Assembly: GCA_900552645.1 (NCBI GenBank)
Contig: USAN01000006.1
Coordinates: forward strand, 1 to 64,000
Length of the DNA stretch: 64,000 bases
Reading direction: 5' to 3'
Source: an uncultured Bacteroides sp.
GTDB lineage: Bacteria; Bacteroidota; Bacteroidia; Bacteroidales; Bacteroidaceae
Shown one piece after another: positions 17,149 to 26,492 of the stretch; the stretch's first letter is position 1, and the number at the start of each line of letters is the position of its first letter. The translations under genes were made by a program, and so were the position numbers. The notes below the pieces were generated by a model, which made no database searches, was not told where the DNA came from, and worked only from the letters and a program-made list of their open reading frames with translations.

Positions 17149-20100
17149 AGTCGGCTTTCTCCGCTTCCACTCTTTACTACGTTTATACGTACAGCTATTC
17201 TCTCGGTCATTTCGGCTACGTGCGATATTACGCCTATCTTGCGTCCCTGCATCTGCAGTCTTTCAAGGGCATCCATAGCTATCCTTAGAGTATCTATATC
17301 CAGCGAGCCAAACCCTTCATCTATAAAAAGGGACTCAACATTCATCCTATTGGATGATAGAGATGAAAGCCCCAAAGCCAATGCAAGAGACACCAAAAAT
17401 GATTCTCCTCCCGAAAGTGAATGTACGCTTCGCTTCTCGCCCATCATATCCAGATCTATAATTTGCAGAGCAAGCGTATCGGACACTCTTTGAAGTTCGT
17501 ATCGCGGCGCCAACTCCTCCAAATGCTTATTGGCATAAAGAAGAAGAATATCCAGCGTATAACCCTGAGCTATTTCTTTGAACTTGCTACCCGTTTGCGA
17601 GCCGAAAAGATCATTCAATTGGGTCCAGCTTTCGAACATCGGACTTTTTCTGTCATATTCTTTTTGATAAGCGGCCACCTTCTTTTGGTTCTTTTCATTA
17701 TTTTCAAAACAAACATTTATCTGAGCCAGTGTCTTATTAATAGATTCTTTATCACTCCTTATCTGCTTCAATTTCTCTATAAGCTCACCCTTGTCAACTT
17801 CTTCTTTAGGTTTGCGCAAAGATTCTTCATGTCTAGCTATCTTATTGTTACGTTCCTGCAAGATAGTATTGGCTGTAGCAAATTTTTCCTTCATATCGGT
17901 CAGCACCCTCTTTTCGTTGGCCACCCAATTATTATCCTTTGTCAATATCTCCTTCAGTTTCTCCTCTGAAGTTATATCCTGCCGACTATCCAGCCACTTT
18001 TTTATATTATCATGCTTATACGTAATTTCCGATTCAACTCTTTTAATTTCATTATCAATCTGAGAAATCCTGCTCTTCTCTTTTTCGACAAGTATCTCAC
18101 AATTATGTCTTTCGGCTGTCTTGTCGGCTACTCTTTTATCCAATAAACTCTTTTTGCTCTCTATTTCATTTAAGAATTCATTGGTCGCCCTGCCATCAAG
18201 CAAATTCTTTCTTTCTGCAACAAGATTCTGCACCTCGGCCTCTATCTTTTTGTACTGTACCTTCTTCTCGTCCAATCCAATACTCAACATCTCTATCTCG
18301 TGCATGCACCCCTTCAAACTTGCTTCACATGCAGCACTTTTTTCCTTTAATTCAGTTTGTTCTTTTTTATTTTCCTCCCACTTTTCGGCAAATTTCACAA
18401 GCGCCCCGGTTAGCTCTTGTTTATCTAGCAAATCTTTCCAAGAAGGCAATATAGATACATATTGCTCTATCTTTGCAAAAGATTCTATTCTTTGCTGCTC
18501 ATAATTGTCAATTAACGTCCTACTGCGTGTTATCTCCTCCTTTTCACGTTCTATATTCTTGTTTATTCTTTCTATTTCATCGCCAACTTTCTGTTTAGAC
18601 CTGTTTAACTCTTCCTCCTTCAGATTTATATTCTGATGTATCTCCTTGTAAGGATGAGTACAGCTTCCACATACGGGACAAGGTTCTCCATCGTGCAATT
18701 CTTCCCTTATAACAAGTACTTCAGAAGGCAATATCTTATTAAGGCGCTCTAATTCATCCTGAAGTATTGATAGATTCTTTTCGTCTGCAGCAAGATTTGC
18801 CTTAACCACTTCCAACGATTTACTAACTGAATCTATTTGCTGTTTAGAGGTGTAATACACAGATAGCAGATTGGTTATCAGACTTATTGAAGGAACTATA
18901 TTAGAGTAAGTATTATAGTGTTCGAACCATTTGTCTATTTTCGTAATACTACTGCCCAAGTTTACTATTTCTTTTGAATACAGTTCCTTATCTGCCACCG
19001 ACTTCTTCAGATTTTTTTCCTGCCTTTTCAATTCATCAACAGCTACCGAGCATTGTTTTGTCAATTCGGTTATTTGAATATCCTTCTTTCTGGCAAGTTC
19101 AATCTGCGGTTCAACACTCTTAACAAAGAGATTATTGGCATTTTGCTCCTTTCCGGCAATTTCAAGCTCATCGTTCACACTCTTCAATCTGGATACATTA
19201 TGCTCCAAAGCCTTGATACCCGACAACACCGTAGCCTTATAATCCTGCAACTGCCTAGACATGCTTAGCATTTCCATAAAGTCGTCACGTATTGGCTGAG
19301 CACTCTCTACCAAAGACATATACTCGAATCGGGGAGTGGCATCCTGGATATTAAGCTTTAGAATATTTACGTTCTCCTGCGCCTCCTTCATACTATTTAC
19401 CAGCACCTCTCTCTCTTCAATCCATTTATAGAAGTCAAGATTCTTCTCCTCTTCCGCACTTACTACTACCAACTTGCTGCTACATTCATTCTTTTCCTCT
19501 TGTAACTTACTCATCTCCTCCTCCGACAAGAGTCCGGCTTCATTGATATTTCTAAGCAGTTCTTTTTTTTCAATCTCAACCTCCTTGGTCTTAGAAAATA
19601 TTGAAGAAGAAATCTTTGAATATATCTCCGTACCCGTAAGCTTCTCTAGTATCTCCGCCTTCTCGGCCTGACGCGCTTTAAGAAATGTAGCAAAATCGCC
19701 CTGTGCCAACAGTACCGAACGGCTAAACTGATCGAACGACAATCCAACAAGTCTTATAATCTGCCCTTGTATTTCAGTCTTCGTACCCTGTACCTCTGTT
19801 CCATCATTAAGATTAAGCAATCGCATTTCTACCTTCTGTAGCGATCCTGAAGGTTTATTGCCAGCTCTTCTTACCATCCATGTTGACCTATAAGTATCTC
19901 CAGTAATAGATACGAAGTCAACCTCAGCATATCCATCGGCCATACCACGACGCAATATAGAACGGCTATCATTTTGAGCTATACTCTTATCCTTTACATC
20001 CATCAAAGCTACGTTTGCCTCTTTAGCCTTGTTCATCCTAGGAGTACAATCATACAAAGCCAGACATAAAGCATCCAGTAAGGTAGACTTACCTGCGCCG

Positions 20101-20216
20101 GTACTTCCTGTTATAGCAAATATACCTGCATTATTAAGAGGCTCCTTATTAAAATCTATATAAAACTCGCCACCCAGCGATGCTAAATTTTTACCGCGTA
20201 TTGCCAATATCTTCAT
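17133..20216 (-). CDS. sbcC: exonuclease SbcC (Rad50-like ATPase)
   Basis: SbcC is the ATPase and clamp half of the SbcCD nuclease, which cleaves hairpins and processes DNA ends. The 1027-residue protein has an N-terminal Walker A (ITGSTGAGKSTLLDAL, near residue 40) and the Q-loop region LVGLSFDQFSRSVLLAQGDFATFL. Two long coiled-coil arms flank a central zinc hook CPVCGSC (about residue 512). The C-terminal signature is VHSLSGGESFLVSLALALGLS, with Walker B FIDEGFGSLD. It overlaps sbcD by 1 bp and converges on the nitroreductase gene. Confidence 0.95.
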   Translation of the reverse strand: MKILAIRGKNLASLGGEFYIDFNKEPLNNAGIFAITGSTGAGKSTLLDALCLALYDCTPRMNKAKEANVALMDVKDKSIAQNDSRSILRRGMADGYAEVDFVSITGDTYRSTWMVRRAGNKPSGSLQKVEMRLLNLNDGTEVQGTKTEIQGQIIRLVGLSFDQFSRSVLLAQGDFATFLKARQAEKAEILEKLTGTEIYSKISSSIFSKTKEVEIEKKELLRNINEAGLLSEEEMSKLQEEKNECSSKLVVVSAEEEKNLDFYKWIEEREVLVNSMKEAQENVNILKLNIQDATPRFEYMSLVESAQPIRDDFMEMLSMSRQLQDYKATVLSGIKALEHNVSRLKSVNDELEIAGKEQNANNLFVKSVEPQIELARKKDIQITELTKQCSVAVDELKRQEKNLKKSVADKELYSKEIVNLGSSITKIDKWFEHYNTYSNIVPSISLITNLLSVYYTSKQQIDSVSKSLEVVKANLAADEKNLSILQDELERLNKILPSEVLVIREELHDGEPCPVCGSCTHPYKEIHQNINLKEEELNRSKQKVGDEIERINKNIEREKEEITRSRTLIDNYEQQRIESFAKIEQYVSILPSWKDLLDKQELTGALVKFAEKWEENKKEQTELKEKSAACEASLKGCMHEIEMLSIGLDEKKVQYKKIEAEVQNLVAERKNLLDGRATNEFLNEIESKKSLLDKRVADKTAERHNCEILVEKEKSRISQIDNEIKRVESEITYKHDNIKKWLDSRQDITSEEKLKEILTKDNNWVANEKRVLTDMKEKFATANTILQERNNKIARHEESLRKPKEEVDKGELIEKLKQIRSDKESINKTLAQINVCFENNEKNQKKVAAYQKEYDRKSPMFESWTQLNDLFGSQTGSKFKEIAQGYTLDILLLYANKHLEELAPRYELQRVSDTLALQIIDLDMMGEKRSVHSLSGGESFLVSLALALGLSSLSSNRMNVESLFIDEGFGSLDIDTLRIAMDALERLQMQGRKIGVISHVAEMTERIAVRINVVKSGSGESRLEVEG

Positions 20217-21415
20217 TATCCAATCTCCTCTATTATATTTCTTAACGACTGTTTCATCATGTCGGGCATTTCATTATCTCCATATTTTCTTCTATAGTAA
20301 TCCATCGCCACTTCAAGAGGCTCTATCTTCTGAAGATCTTCGTAATCGAGCGCTTTTATTCTGCTTTCCCCTTGCTGATGCATAACAGAAGAAATGCGTG
20401 CCAATCTCACATACTTTCCATTCAATGCTTCTGTAATCTTATATTTGAATGATGTATCGGGGGAGTCCATTAAAAGTTTTATTTCAAGATAAGGAGCACG
20501 ATTATCGGCTTCACCATCGGTAAGTTTTTCTATTTCGGACAATACTGTTTCAAGAGTATGTGGTTTGGATGGAATGCTAATAAGAGAAGCATACACAGGT
20601 ACATTCTCCTTTTCAATTACAACCTCATTATTATCCATTGTTATCATTACCACACTACTCTTGTTATTCTTCTCTGCAAACGACATTGGCAACGGGGTTC
20701 CTGAGTATCTTATATTCTCACGCATTGACACACGTTGTGAACGGTGAAGGTGACCAAGAGCAGTATATACAATACCCTGATCGAATGCTTCGGGAGATAC
20801 TCCTTCTACTCCACCTATTACAGTACGTTCGGTACGGTCATTTTCGGATATTTCCGATCCTGTTGCCTGTAAGTGCCCCATAGCTATAACAGGAACACCT
20901 TTATCCTTTATATTATCATAAAGAAGTTTATATAGTTTCTGAACACCTTCCGAATATGTTTCGGAGGGTGGGTAATCGCCCTGTCTAAGGTAAGGTACAG
21001 CCAAACAGTAGGCAGTAAGTTTATTATCTTCGTATATAGGGATAGTAAGGTAGTGAGTATCAATCTGACCACTACTATCCTTTCTAACCGTTCCTCTTAT
21101 TGTTACGTTCATAGCCTCAAGCAAAGGATTAGGAGCTTCCAGGCGTGCCGCCGAATCATGGTTGCCAGCTATAATTATAGTCTGCAATCGCGGATTTTTT
21201 CTTGTAGCCTTTCCCAAGAATGAATAGAACAGTTTCTGAGCCTCGGCAGGAGGGTTTGGTCCATCATACACATCACCCGATATAAGAAGCAGATTTATTT
21301 GCTTCTCTTCTATCTTGTCACAAAGCCAGTCAAGAAAATGCAAGTGTTCATCGTGACGGTTATATTCATAAAAAGTCTGTCCCAGATGCCAGTCGGCTGT
21401 ATGAAGTATTCTCAT
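20216..21415 (-). CDS. sbcD: exonuclease SbcD (Mre11-like nuclease)
   Basis: SbcD is the manganese-dependent nuclease half of SbcCD. The start is set at 21415 (MRILHTADWHLGQ), which places the first metal motif at the usual position. An in-frame Met at 21460 would add 15 residues encoded by a terminator-like hairpin. The 399-residue protein has the calcineurin-like motifs HTADWHLG, ISGDVYDGPNPP, IIAGNHDS, MGHLQATG and TALGHLHRSQ. It overlaps sbcC by 1 bp. The unusual hairpin with an embedded -7-like box immediately before the start (21416-21456) suggests attenuation or insulation from the upstream carbohydrate genes. Confidence 0.94.
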   Translation of the reverse strand: MRILHTADWHLGQTFYEYNRHDEHLHFLDWLCDKIEEKQINLLLISGDVYDGPNPPAEAQKLFYSFLGKATRKNPRLQTIIIAGNHDSAARLEAPNPLLEAMNVTIRGTVRKDSSGQIDTHYLTIPIYEDNKLTAYCLAVPYLRQGDYPPSETYSEGVQKLYKLLYDNIKDKGVPVIAMGHLQATGSEISENDRTERTVIGGVEGVSPEAFDQGIVYTALGHLHRSQRVSMRENIRYSGTPLPMSFAEKNNKSSVVMITMDNNEVVIEKENVPVYASLISIPSKPHTLETVLSEIEKLTDGEADNRAPYLEIKLLMDSPDTSFKYKITEALNGKYVRLARISSVMHQQGESRIKALDYEDLQKIEPLEVAMDYYRRKYGDNEMPDMMKQSLRNIIEEIG

Positions 21416-21456
21416 AAAAAAATCCCTATTTTGTTTGTATACAAAAATAGGGATTT
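21416..21456 (-). terminator. terminator-like hairpin abutting the sbcD start, with -7 box
   Basis: Arms AAATCCCTATTTT (21420-21432) and the exact complement (21444-21456) form a 13-bp stem, with an inner palindrome TTTGTATACAAA (21434-21445) as an alternative tip. On the minus strand it is followed by a run of seven Ts that ends at the sbcD ATG. It would stop transcripts from the GH127 gene. TATTTTTG (minus strand, 21442-21449) inside the stem matches the -7 consensus, so sbcD transcription could begin within the hairpin. Confidence 0.7.
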
Positions 21457-21568
21457 CCATTGATATAGTGGTATAACAGTAACGAATTTGTAAAATTCCA
21501 CTATTTTACAGTTTATTGACGCTACCAGCTTCCTTTACGCATTACATAAAATATATTACTGCATATTT

Positions 21569-23932
21569 TTACAGAGTTTTAGGTGGTACTGCAATGAGTC
21601 TTATCTCGTATACACATGGTGTAGCCCTACCTTCGTTACTTGTTATCGTTATTTCCATAGTATCGGCATTGAGTGCTGCAGCAGGAATATCGAGTATACA
21701 CACTTTTTCTTTTCCGGTAAAAATTGCTACTTCTTTACCATTTATCATAAGTTTAGCATTTCGGTCAGGTTGCTGGCGCATTACAATACGTACCTTGTTT
21801 ACACTCTTTCCGTTAGTTTTCATCTTATAGCCGAACCATCCGTCTGCACATCGCCAGTGTACTCCATCATCATCTCCCATATATGACTTATCCATCGTTA
21901 TGAAATGATCACTTTCCGGCTGCTGTTCGCCACAAATTACCTTATCAGAAGTAACTGCATCAAGTGCTATACGTTCTTTCTCCTCTTTACTTAGCAATTC
22001 ACGTCTTATCTGAAGCTCCTGCTCCGATAATACCGGCCAATAGACCATATATCGGCATTCATATAGTCGGAAGAATGGCTGTAGTATCATACCCTCATAA
22101 TTATCAGGATAAACTCCGCTTAATCTGAACGTAAGAGGCTTTCCTTCTACTTTTTGTACATGCGATAAGATATCATTCTTATCACCTACTATTACCGGCA
22201 TATTCTGCAATGAAGTTCTAGGTCCGTTGGCTATGTGTCCTCCACGACTATCATCGGCAAACATTCCATCCTGATTTTGCTTTCCCATTTCGGCTGCCAA
22301 TACAATCGGTCCATACATGAAAGAGTAGTTATCCGATCCATCGGGCAATCCCTTAGCAATTAAATGCATAGGCATTTCAACTTTTACCTTATCCCCTTTA
22401 TTCCATTTTCTGGTTAAAGTTACATATCCTCTCTTTGAATCTGTATCATTATCACATAACTTACCATTTACATATAGCTTAATATTTTCTGGATCTGCCC
22501 ATTCAGCTATTCTGAAGTTCATTGTAAACTGCTTTCCCGATTTCTTTGGATTTACAATAATGGTAGTTGCCTCTTCATCAGGAAAGGCAGTTTTTTGTTC
22601 AATGTCAATATCCTTCCACTTCAATGTAGATGGAATAAATAGATTTACAAACAATTCATCTTCCTTATGTCCGTAAATCATCTCGCCATATCGGGCATGA
22701 TTTTCCAATCCCGATCCTACGCAACACCAGAAGCTAGTCTGTGGTTGCGAATATACCCGGTAATGTCCTGAGCGCATTGGTGTGAAATATACGAATCCTC
22801 CCTGTATAGGATCCTGAGTGGAAAGGATATGATTAAACAAAGCCTGTTCGTAATAATTCATAAACTTAGTCTCGGCACTGGTTTGATACAGCATCTTACT
22901 AAGACGCAACATGTTGTAAGTATTACAAGTTTCGGGTCCCTGCTCGCTTGTAAGCATACTTCCAAAGTCGGTCGATGGATGAAAATGTTCGCGAACGCTA
23001 TTACCTCCTATTGAAATAGTTCTATTATCGACAACTGTTTCCCAAAAATACTGAGCAGCATCACTCCAGTCCTTCTTTCCCTCTACATCGGCAATACGTT
23101 TAAACCCTATAACCTTTGGTATTTGAGTATTGGCATGCATGCCCGTAAGTTTATCTTCATGCTTTATGAGCGGTTGTAATACCACCTGATGCGAAAAGCG
23201 ATGAGCAAGTTTTATGTAACGACTGTCGCCTGTAATAGAAGCTACATCAGCAAATATCTCATTAAGTCCTCCATGTTCACTTCGAAGCATATCTTGAATT
23301 TGATCATCAGATAGGCCACTTACCACTTTCATCATCCAGTTGGTAAGTTTTACAAGCATATTTCTTGCCTCTGCACTTCCGGTATGTAAATATGCATCAC
23401 GTAATCCTGCATATATTTTATGAATGTTATACAGCGGTACCCACCCACCATTCAATCCAAAACCTGATGCCTTGATATTTCCACCTTCTATTTCCTTCCA
23501 TATTCTTCTTCCTCCAGGCACCCCACAAAGATATCCGTCATTGCTGGTATCTTGACATCTTTTTAGTTCGGAAATCATGTAATCCAACCGTCCTTTTATC
23601 TCTTTATTGCCCGTTGCTGCATACATAAATGAAAGAGCCGAAAGATAGTGACCACCTATATGACCATCAAGTCCGGTATTCTCCCAATTGGTATAATTGG
23701 GAGCTTTTGGAGTAAGTTGCGCCTCTTTAAGATATGGTGCCAATAGCCTGTCGGGATCCAATGCCAAAAGATATCTAATATCCATATCTTCGGCATGTTT
23801 AAACATACCATCTGTTATACGTACATCGGATAAAGGAAATCCCTCTACCTTTACTGGCAACTGCCCATTTGACTGTATAGTTACTGTAGCACAGGCAAAA
23901 GCAACAAACGCTGTCTTTAAAAGATTATTCAT
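21569..23932 (-). CDS. GH127/GH146-type beta-L-arabinofuranosidase
   Basis: This 787-residue exported enzyme of the DUF1680 superfamily removes terminal beta-L-arabinofuranose. A signal peptide (about 1-23, ending SNG-QL) is followed by an (alpha/alpha)6 catalytic domain and C-terminal beta domains, including a region at about 655-785 ending YEIRLIAV. The zinc-cysteine catalytic centre is visible as Glu334, Cys336, Cys403 and Cys404 (GPETCNTYN and WCCVGSG), matching the arrangement known from the Bifidobacterium enzyme HypBA1. Assignment to GH127 or GH146 cannot be made by eye. It follows the GH31 gene after 41 bp and ends the enzyme wing before the sbcD hairpin. Confidence 0.88.
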   Translation of the reverse strand: MNNLLKTAFVAFACATVTIQSNGQLPVKVEGFPLSDVRITDGMFKHAEDMDIRYLLALDPDRLLAPYLKEAQLTPKAPNYTNWENTGLDGHIGGHYLSALSFMYAATGNKEIKGRLDYMISELKRCQDTSNDGYLCGVPGGRRIWKEIEGGNIKASGFGLNGGWVPLYNIHKIYAGLRDAYLHTGSAEARNMLVKLTNWMMKVVSGLSDDQIQDMLRSEHGGLNEIFADVASITGDSRYIKLAHRFSHQVVLQPLIKHEDKLTGMHANTQIPKVIGFKRIADVEGKKDWSDAAQYFWETVVDNRTISIGGNSVREHFHPSTDFGSMLTSEQGPETCNTYNMLRLSKMLYQTSAETKFMNYYEQALFNHILSTQDPIQGGFVYFTPMRSGHYRVYSQPQTSFWCCVGSGLENHARYGEMIYGHKEDELFVNLFIPSTLKWKDIDIEQKTAFPDEEATTIIVNPKKSGKQFTMNFRIAEWADPENIKLYVNGKLCDNDTDSKRGYVTLTRKWNKGDKVKVEMPMHLIAKGLPDGSDNYSFMYGPIVLAAEMGKQNQDGMFADDSRGGHIANGPRTSLQNMPVIVGDKNDILSHVQKVEGKPLTFRLSGVYPDNYEGMILQPFFRLYECRYMVYWPVLSEQELQIRRELLSKEEKERIALDAVTSDKVICGEQQPESDHFITMDKSYMGDDDGVHWRCADGWFGYKMKTNGKSVNKVRIVMRQQPDRNAKLMINGKEVAIFTGKEKVCILDIPAAALNADTMEITITSNEGRATPCVYEIRLIAVPPKTL

Positions 23933-23973
23933 TAGAGTTTTTCTGTTATTCCATTAATAGTATTATATATACC

Positions 23974-26322
23974 TCAAAAGTTTACCGTAATTTTCTTTCC
24001 GGTATAACTTATGCTTTTGCTTACTTTCATAGGCTTATCGCCAATGCCCGAATTGGTATCTACAATTACAACATTGAACTTTCTTCTTGAAAGCATCCCC
24101 GGATAAGCACCTTCACGAGAATTCACTGTAAGTTTTCTTGCAGCATCATCCCAGTGAAACTTTATGGTAGTAAACACCCCTTTTTCATAGTTATAGTTAT
24201 CCTTTTCATCTTCATATAGTATAAAGTCTCCATCAGCACCTCCATAAATTCGTATTTCCAAATTATCCCATTTTTTCTCGTCGGAATACTGTACCTTTGG
24301 TCCGAAAGGAATAATAGAGCCAGCCTTTACATATAAAGGAATAATATCTTTTGTAACCTCCTTCACCACATTCTTTCCACCATCAATCTTTTGGTTTGTC
24401 CAGAAATCCCACCATAAACTTCCTTGTGGCAAATAGACTTTCCACTCTTTTACTTCGGGACTTGTAACAGGTGCTACAAGCAAAGAGCGGCCAAACATAA
24501 ATTCACTTCCAATTTCATAAGTATTCCTGTCGGCTGCAAAATCCATAACCAAGGGACGCATAAATGTACCATCATTATTAGATACATCCCACGAAGTACT
24601 ATATATATAAGGAAGAAGTGCATAACGAAGATTTATTATTTTTTCCTGAGCATCAAAACACCAATCACCACGATTTCCAAAGTTCCATATTTCTCGCGGC
24701 ACTTCCGTTCCATGCGAACGCATCATAGGACAGAAAGCTCCGAACTGCATCCATCTTACATATAATTCCTGATATTTAGGATTCTTCGCTCCTCCCTCTT
24801 TATTCCATCTTCCTGCAAAAAATCCACCTATATCACTGTTCCAATTAGGAATTCCCATCATCGTGTAATTAAGTGCTGCAGGAATCTGTTTTTCAAGCAT
24901 ATCCCATGTAGACTGCACATCGCCACTCCATGTATTAGATCCGTAGCGCTGCTGACCAATGAATCCGGAGCGAGTAAGGATTACCACACGTTTATCTTTA
25001 TTTTGCTGCTTTTGATGCGAAGCTATTCCACTATTATGCATAAGCGAATAAGCATTCTTTACACTTTTGTACTGTCCACGAAAAGTAGGCAAATCATAAT
25101 CGGAGTCTTTTCTGTTTATATGATCAGGTTCGGTAGAATCGAGCCACCAACCGTCGTTCCCGATATAGCTGAATATCCCTTTATCAAGATATTTCCAGTA
25201 TATATTCAAAGCTTCAGGATTATAGACATCATACGGACGTGCTCCACTCTGAGGTGGCCATGTATCAAAATTAATTATCATTCCTTTTGAATCAAACTCC
25301 TTACGCTGTTCTGTTTTAGGTCCAAACCCTGGCCATGCTACAATCATAAGTTTAGCATTTAGTTTATGTATTTCATCAGCCCATTTCTTTGGTTCTGGAA
25401 AACGTTCCTTATCAAAGCTATGTGAATTCCATGCACTGTCGGTTTTGTTGTATTCAGGCCAATAGCGCCAATCTTGTATCATACAGTCAATAGGTACTTT
25501 CAAACTGCGGAATTTCTTTAGTATAGATAGATTTTCCTCCTGCGTATGATATCTCTCCTTACTCTGGAAAAATCCGTAGGCCCATAAAGGCAACATAGGA
25601 GCACGGCCTGTAAGGTCGCGAAGTTGTGCTATTATTCCGTCAGCATTTCCACCATACATAAAATAATAGTCGGCACATTCACCTATACTCTGAAAAGCAA
25701 GTTCCTGAGGAGAGTCCATAAAATCGGATATTGAATAGTTATCCCAATAAACTGCATATCCCTTTACAGGTGACATAAAGTATGGCGATGTAGTAAAAGT
25801 ATTCTCATTCTGCAGATGATGCGATGAATTGCGACGGTTAAATCGGCCGTCCATAATCTGACCTACCCCATATATAGGTTCATCCTTATCAAGAAGAAAT
25901 GCTCCTCTTACCTGATATGTGCTACCTGGTACATTACTCTTTGCTACGAAAGAAGTTCCATAGTCCTTATCTTGCAGCAAAGAATTTCCCTTCAAATCGT
26001 AAAAGGTAATACCACCGGTAACGGTATTCACCTTTACATTTATCAATTTCGAATTCAAAGATACATTTCCGTTGGCCGACTCTACTACCTCAAATTTAGT
26101 ATTTTCCTGATCTTTAACTACAACCATGCTTTTATTGTTGTAATTACTTCCTTCGGGAACTTTATAGACTCGTACTATAGATGGTGAATAAAATTCAACC
26201 TTCACATTCATTCCCTGAGATGGAAATTCAATTCCGTTTGTAGTTTTCTTTATGCTCTGTGACCATACCAACGAAGAGATGGAGACAAATAGTAAGAAAA
26301 AAAGATTTCGCAAGTTTTTCAT
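23974..26322 (-). CDS. GH31 glycoside hydrolase (alpha-glucosidase/alpha-xylosidase type)
   Basis: This 782-residue exported enzyme starts at 26322 (MKNLRNLFFLLF; an upstream Met at 26331 is possible) and has a signal peptide cleaved near VWS-QS. An N-terminal beta-sandwich (about 25-215) precedes the GH31 barrel. The catalytic nucleophile Asp lies in GWWLDSTEPDH and the acid/base Asp in WSGDVQSTWDM. PLWAYGFFQSKERY marks the -1 subsite entrance. The C-terminus resembles DUF5110. Substrate could be an alpha-xyloside, alpha-glucoside or alpha-galactoside; the neighbours suggest a side-chain sugar of a plant glycan. GH127 follows after 41 bp. Confidence 0.88.
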   Translation of the reverse strand: MKNLRNLFFLLFVSISSLVWSQSIKKTTNGIEFPSQGMNVKVEFYSPSIVRVYKVPEGSNYNNKSMVVVKDQENTKFEVVESANGNVSLNSKLINVKVNTVTGGITFYDLKGNSLLQDKDYGTSFVAKSNVPGSTYQVRGAFLLDKDEPIYGVGQIMDGRFNRRNSSHHLQNENTFTTSPYFMSPVKGYAVYWDNYSISDFMDSPQELAFQSIGECADYYFMYGGNADGIIAQLRDLTGRAPMLPLWAYGFFQSKERYHTQEENLSILKKFRSLKVPIDCMIQDWRYWPEYNKTDSAWNSHSFDKERFPEPKKWADEIHKLNAKLMIVAWPGFGPKTEQRKEFDSKGMIINFDTWPPQSGARPYDVYNPEALNIYWKYLDKGIFSYIGNDGWWLDSTEPDHINRKDSDYDLPTFRGQYKSVKNAYSLMHNSGIASHQKQQNKDKRVVILTRSGFIGQQRYGSNTWSGDVQSTWDMLEKQIPAALNYTMMGIPNWNSDIGGFFAGRWNKEGGAKNPKYQELYVRWMQFGAFCPMMRSHGTEVPREIWNFGNRGDWCFDAQEKIINLRYALLPYIYSTSWDVSNNDGTFMRPLVMDFAADRNTYEIGSEFMFGRSLLVAPVTSPEVKEWKVYLPQGSLWWDFWTNQKIDGGKNVVKEVTKDIIPLYVKAGSIIPFGPKVQYSDEKKWDNLEIRIYGGADGDFILYEDEKDNYNYEKGVFTTIKFHWDDAARKLTVNSREGAYPGMLSRRKFNVVIVDTNSGIGDKPMKVSKSISYTGKKITVNF

Positions 26323-26441
26323 AGAAATCATATTTCAGTTATTTATTAAAGATTTATATATTACTTAATTAAAGAATAAATGCAAATAAATAAAAATCGA
26401 CAAAGAATTAAGGTAGTTATAATAAGCTAAAGTAGTATATA

Positions 26442-26471
26442 AATGATTCCGGAGTAGATTTGAAGCATTCC
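26442..26471. promoter_or_regulatory. possible direct repeat upstream of GH31
   Basis: AATGATTCC (26442-26450) and AAGCATTCC (26463-26471) are spaced 21 bp apart, the geometry expected of an AraC-type regulator. The only -7 candidate nearby is TTTATTTG (minus strand, 26393-26400; 7 of 8). The motif and the distance to the box differ from the four operators elsewhere in the locus. Tentative. Confidence 0.25.
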
Positions 26472-26492
26472 TACCCTATATATGAAATAAAA

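Noticed and set aside
18121..18504. Plus-strand open frame of about 130 codons inside sbcC
   Set aside because: It is antisense to the coiled-coil part of sbcC and encodes a low-complexity hydrophobic product without any family motif. The same applies to other antisense frames such as 32927-33439, 4706-5140 and 61570-62115.
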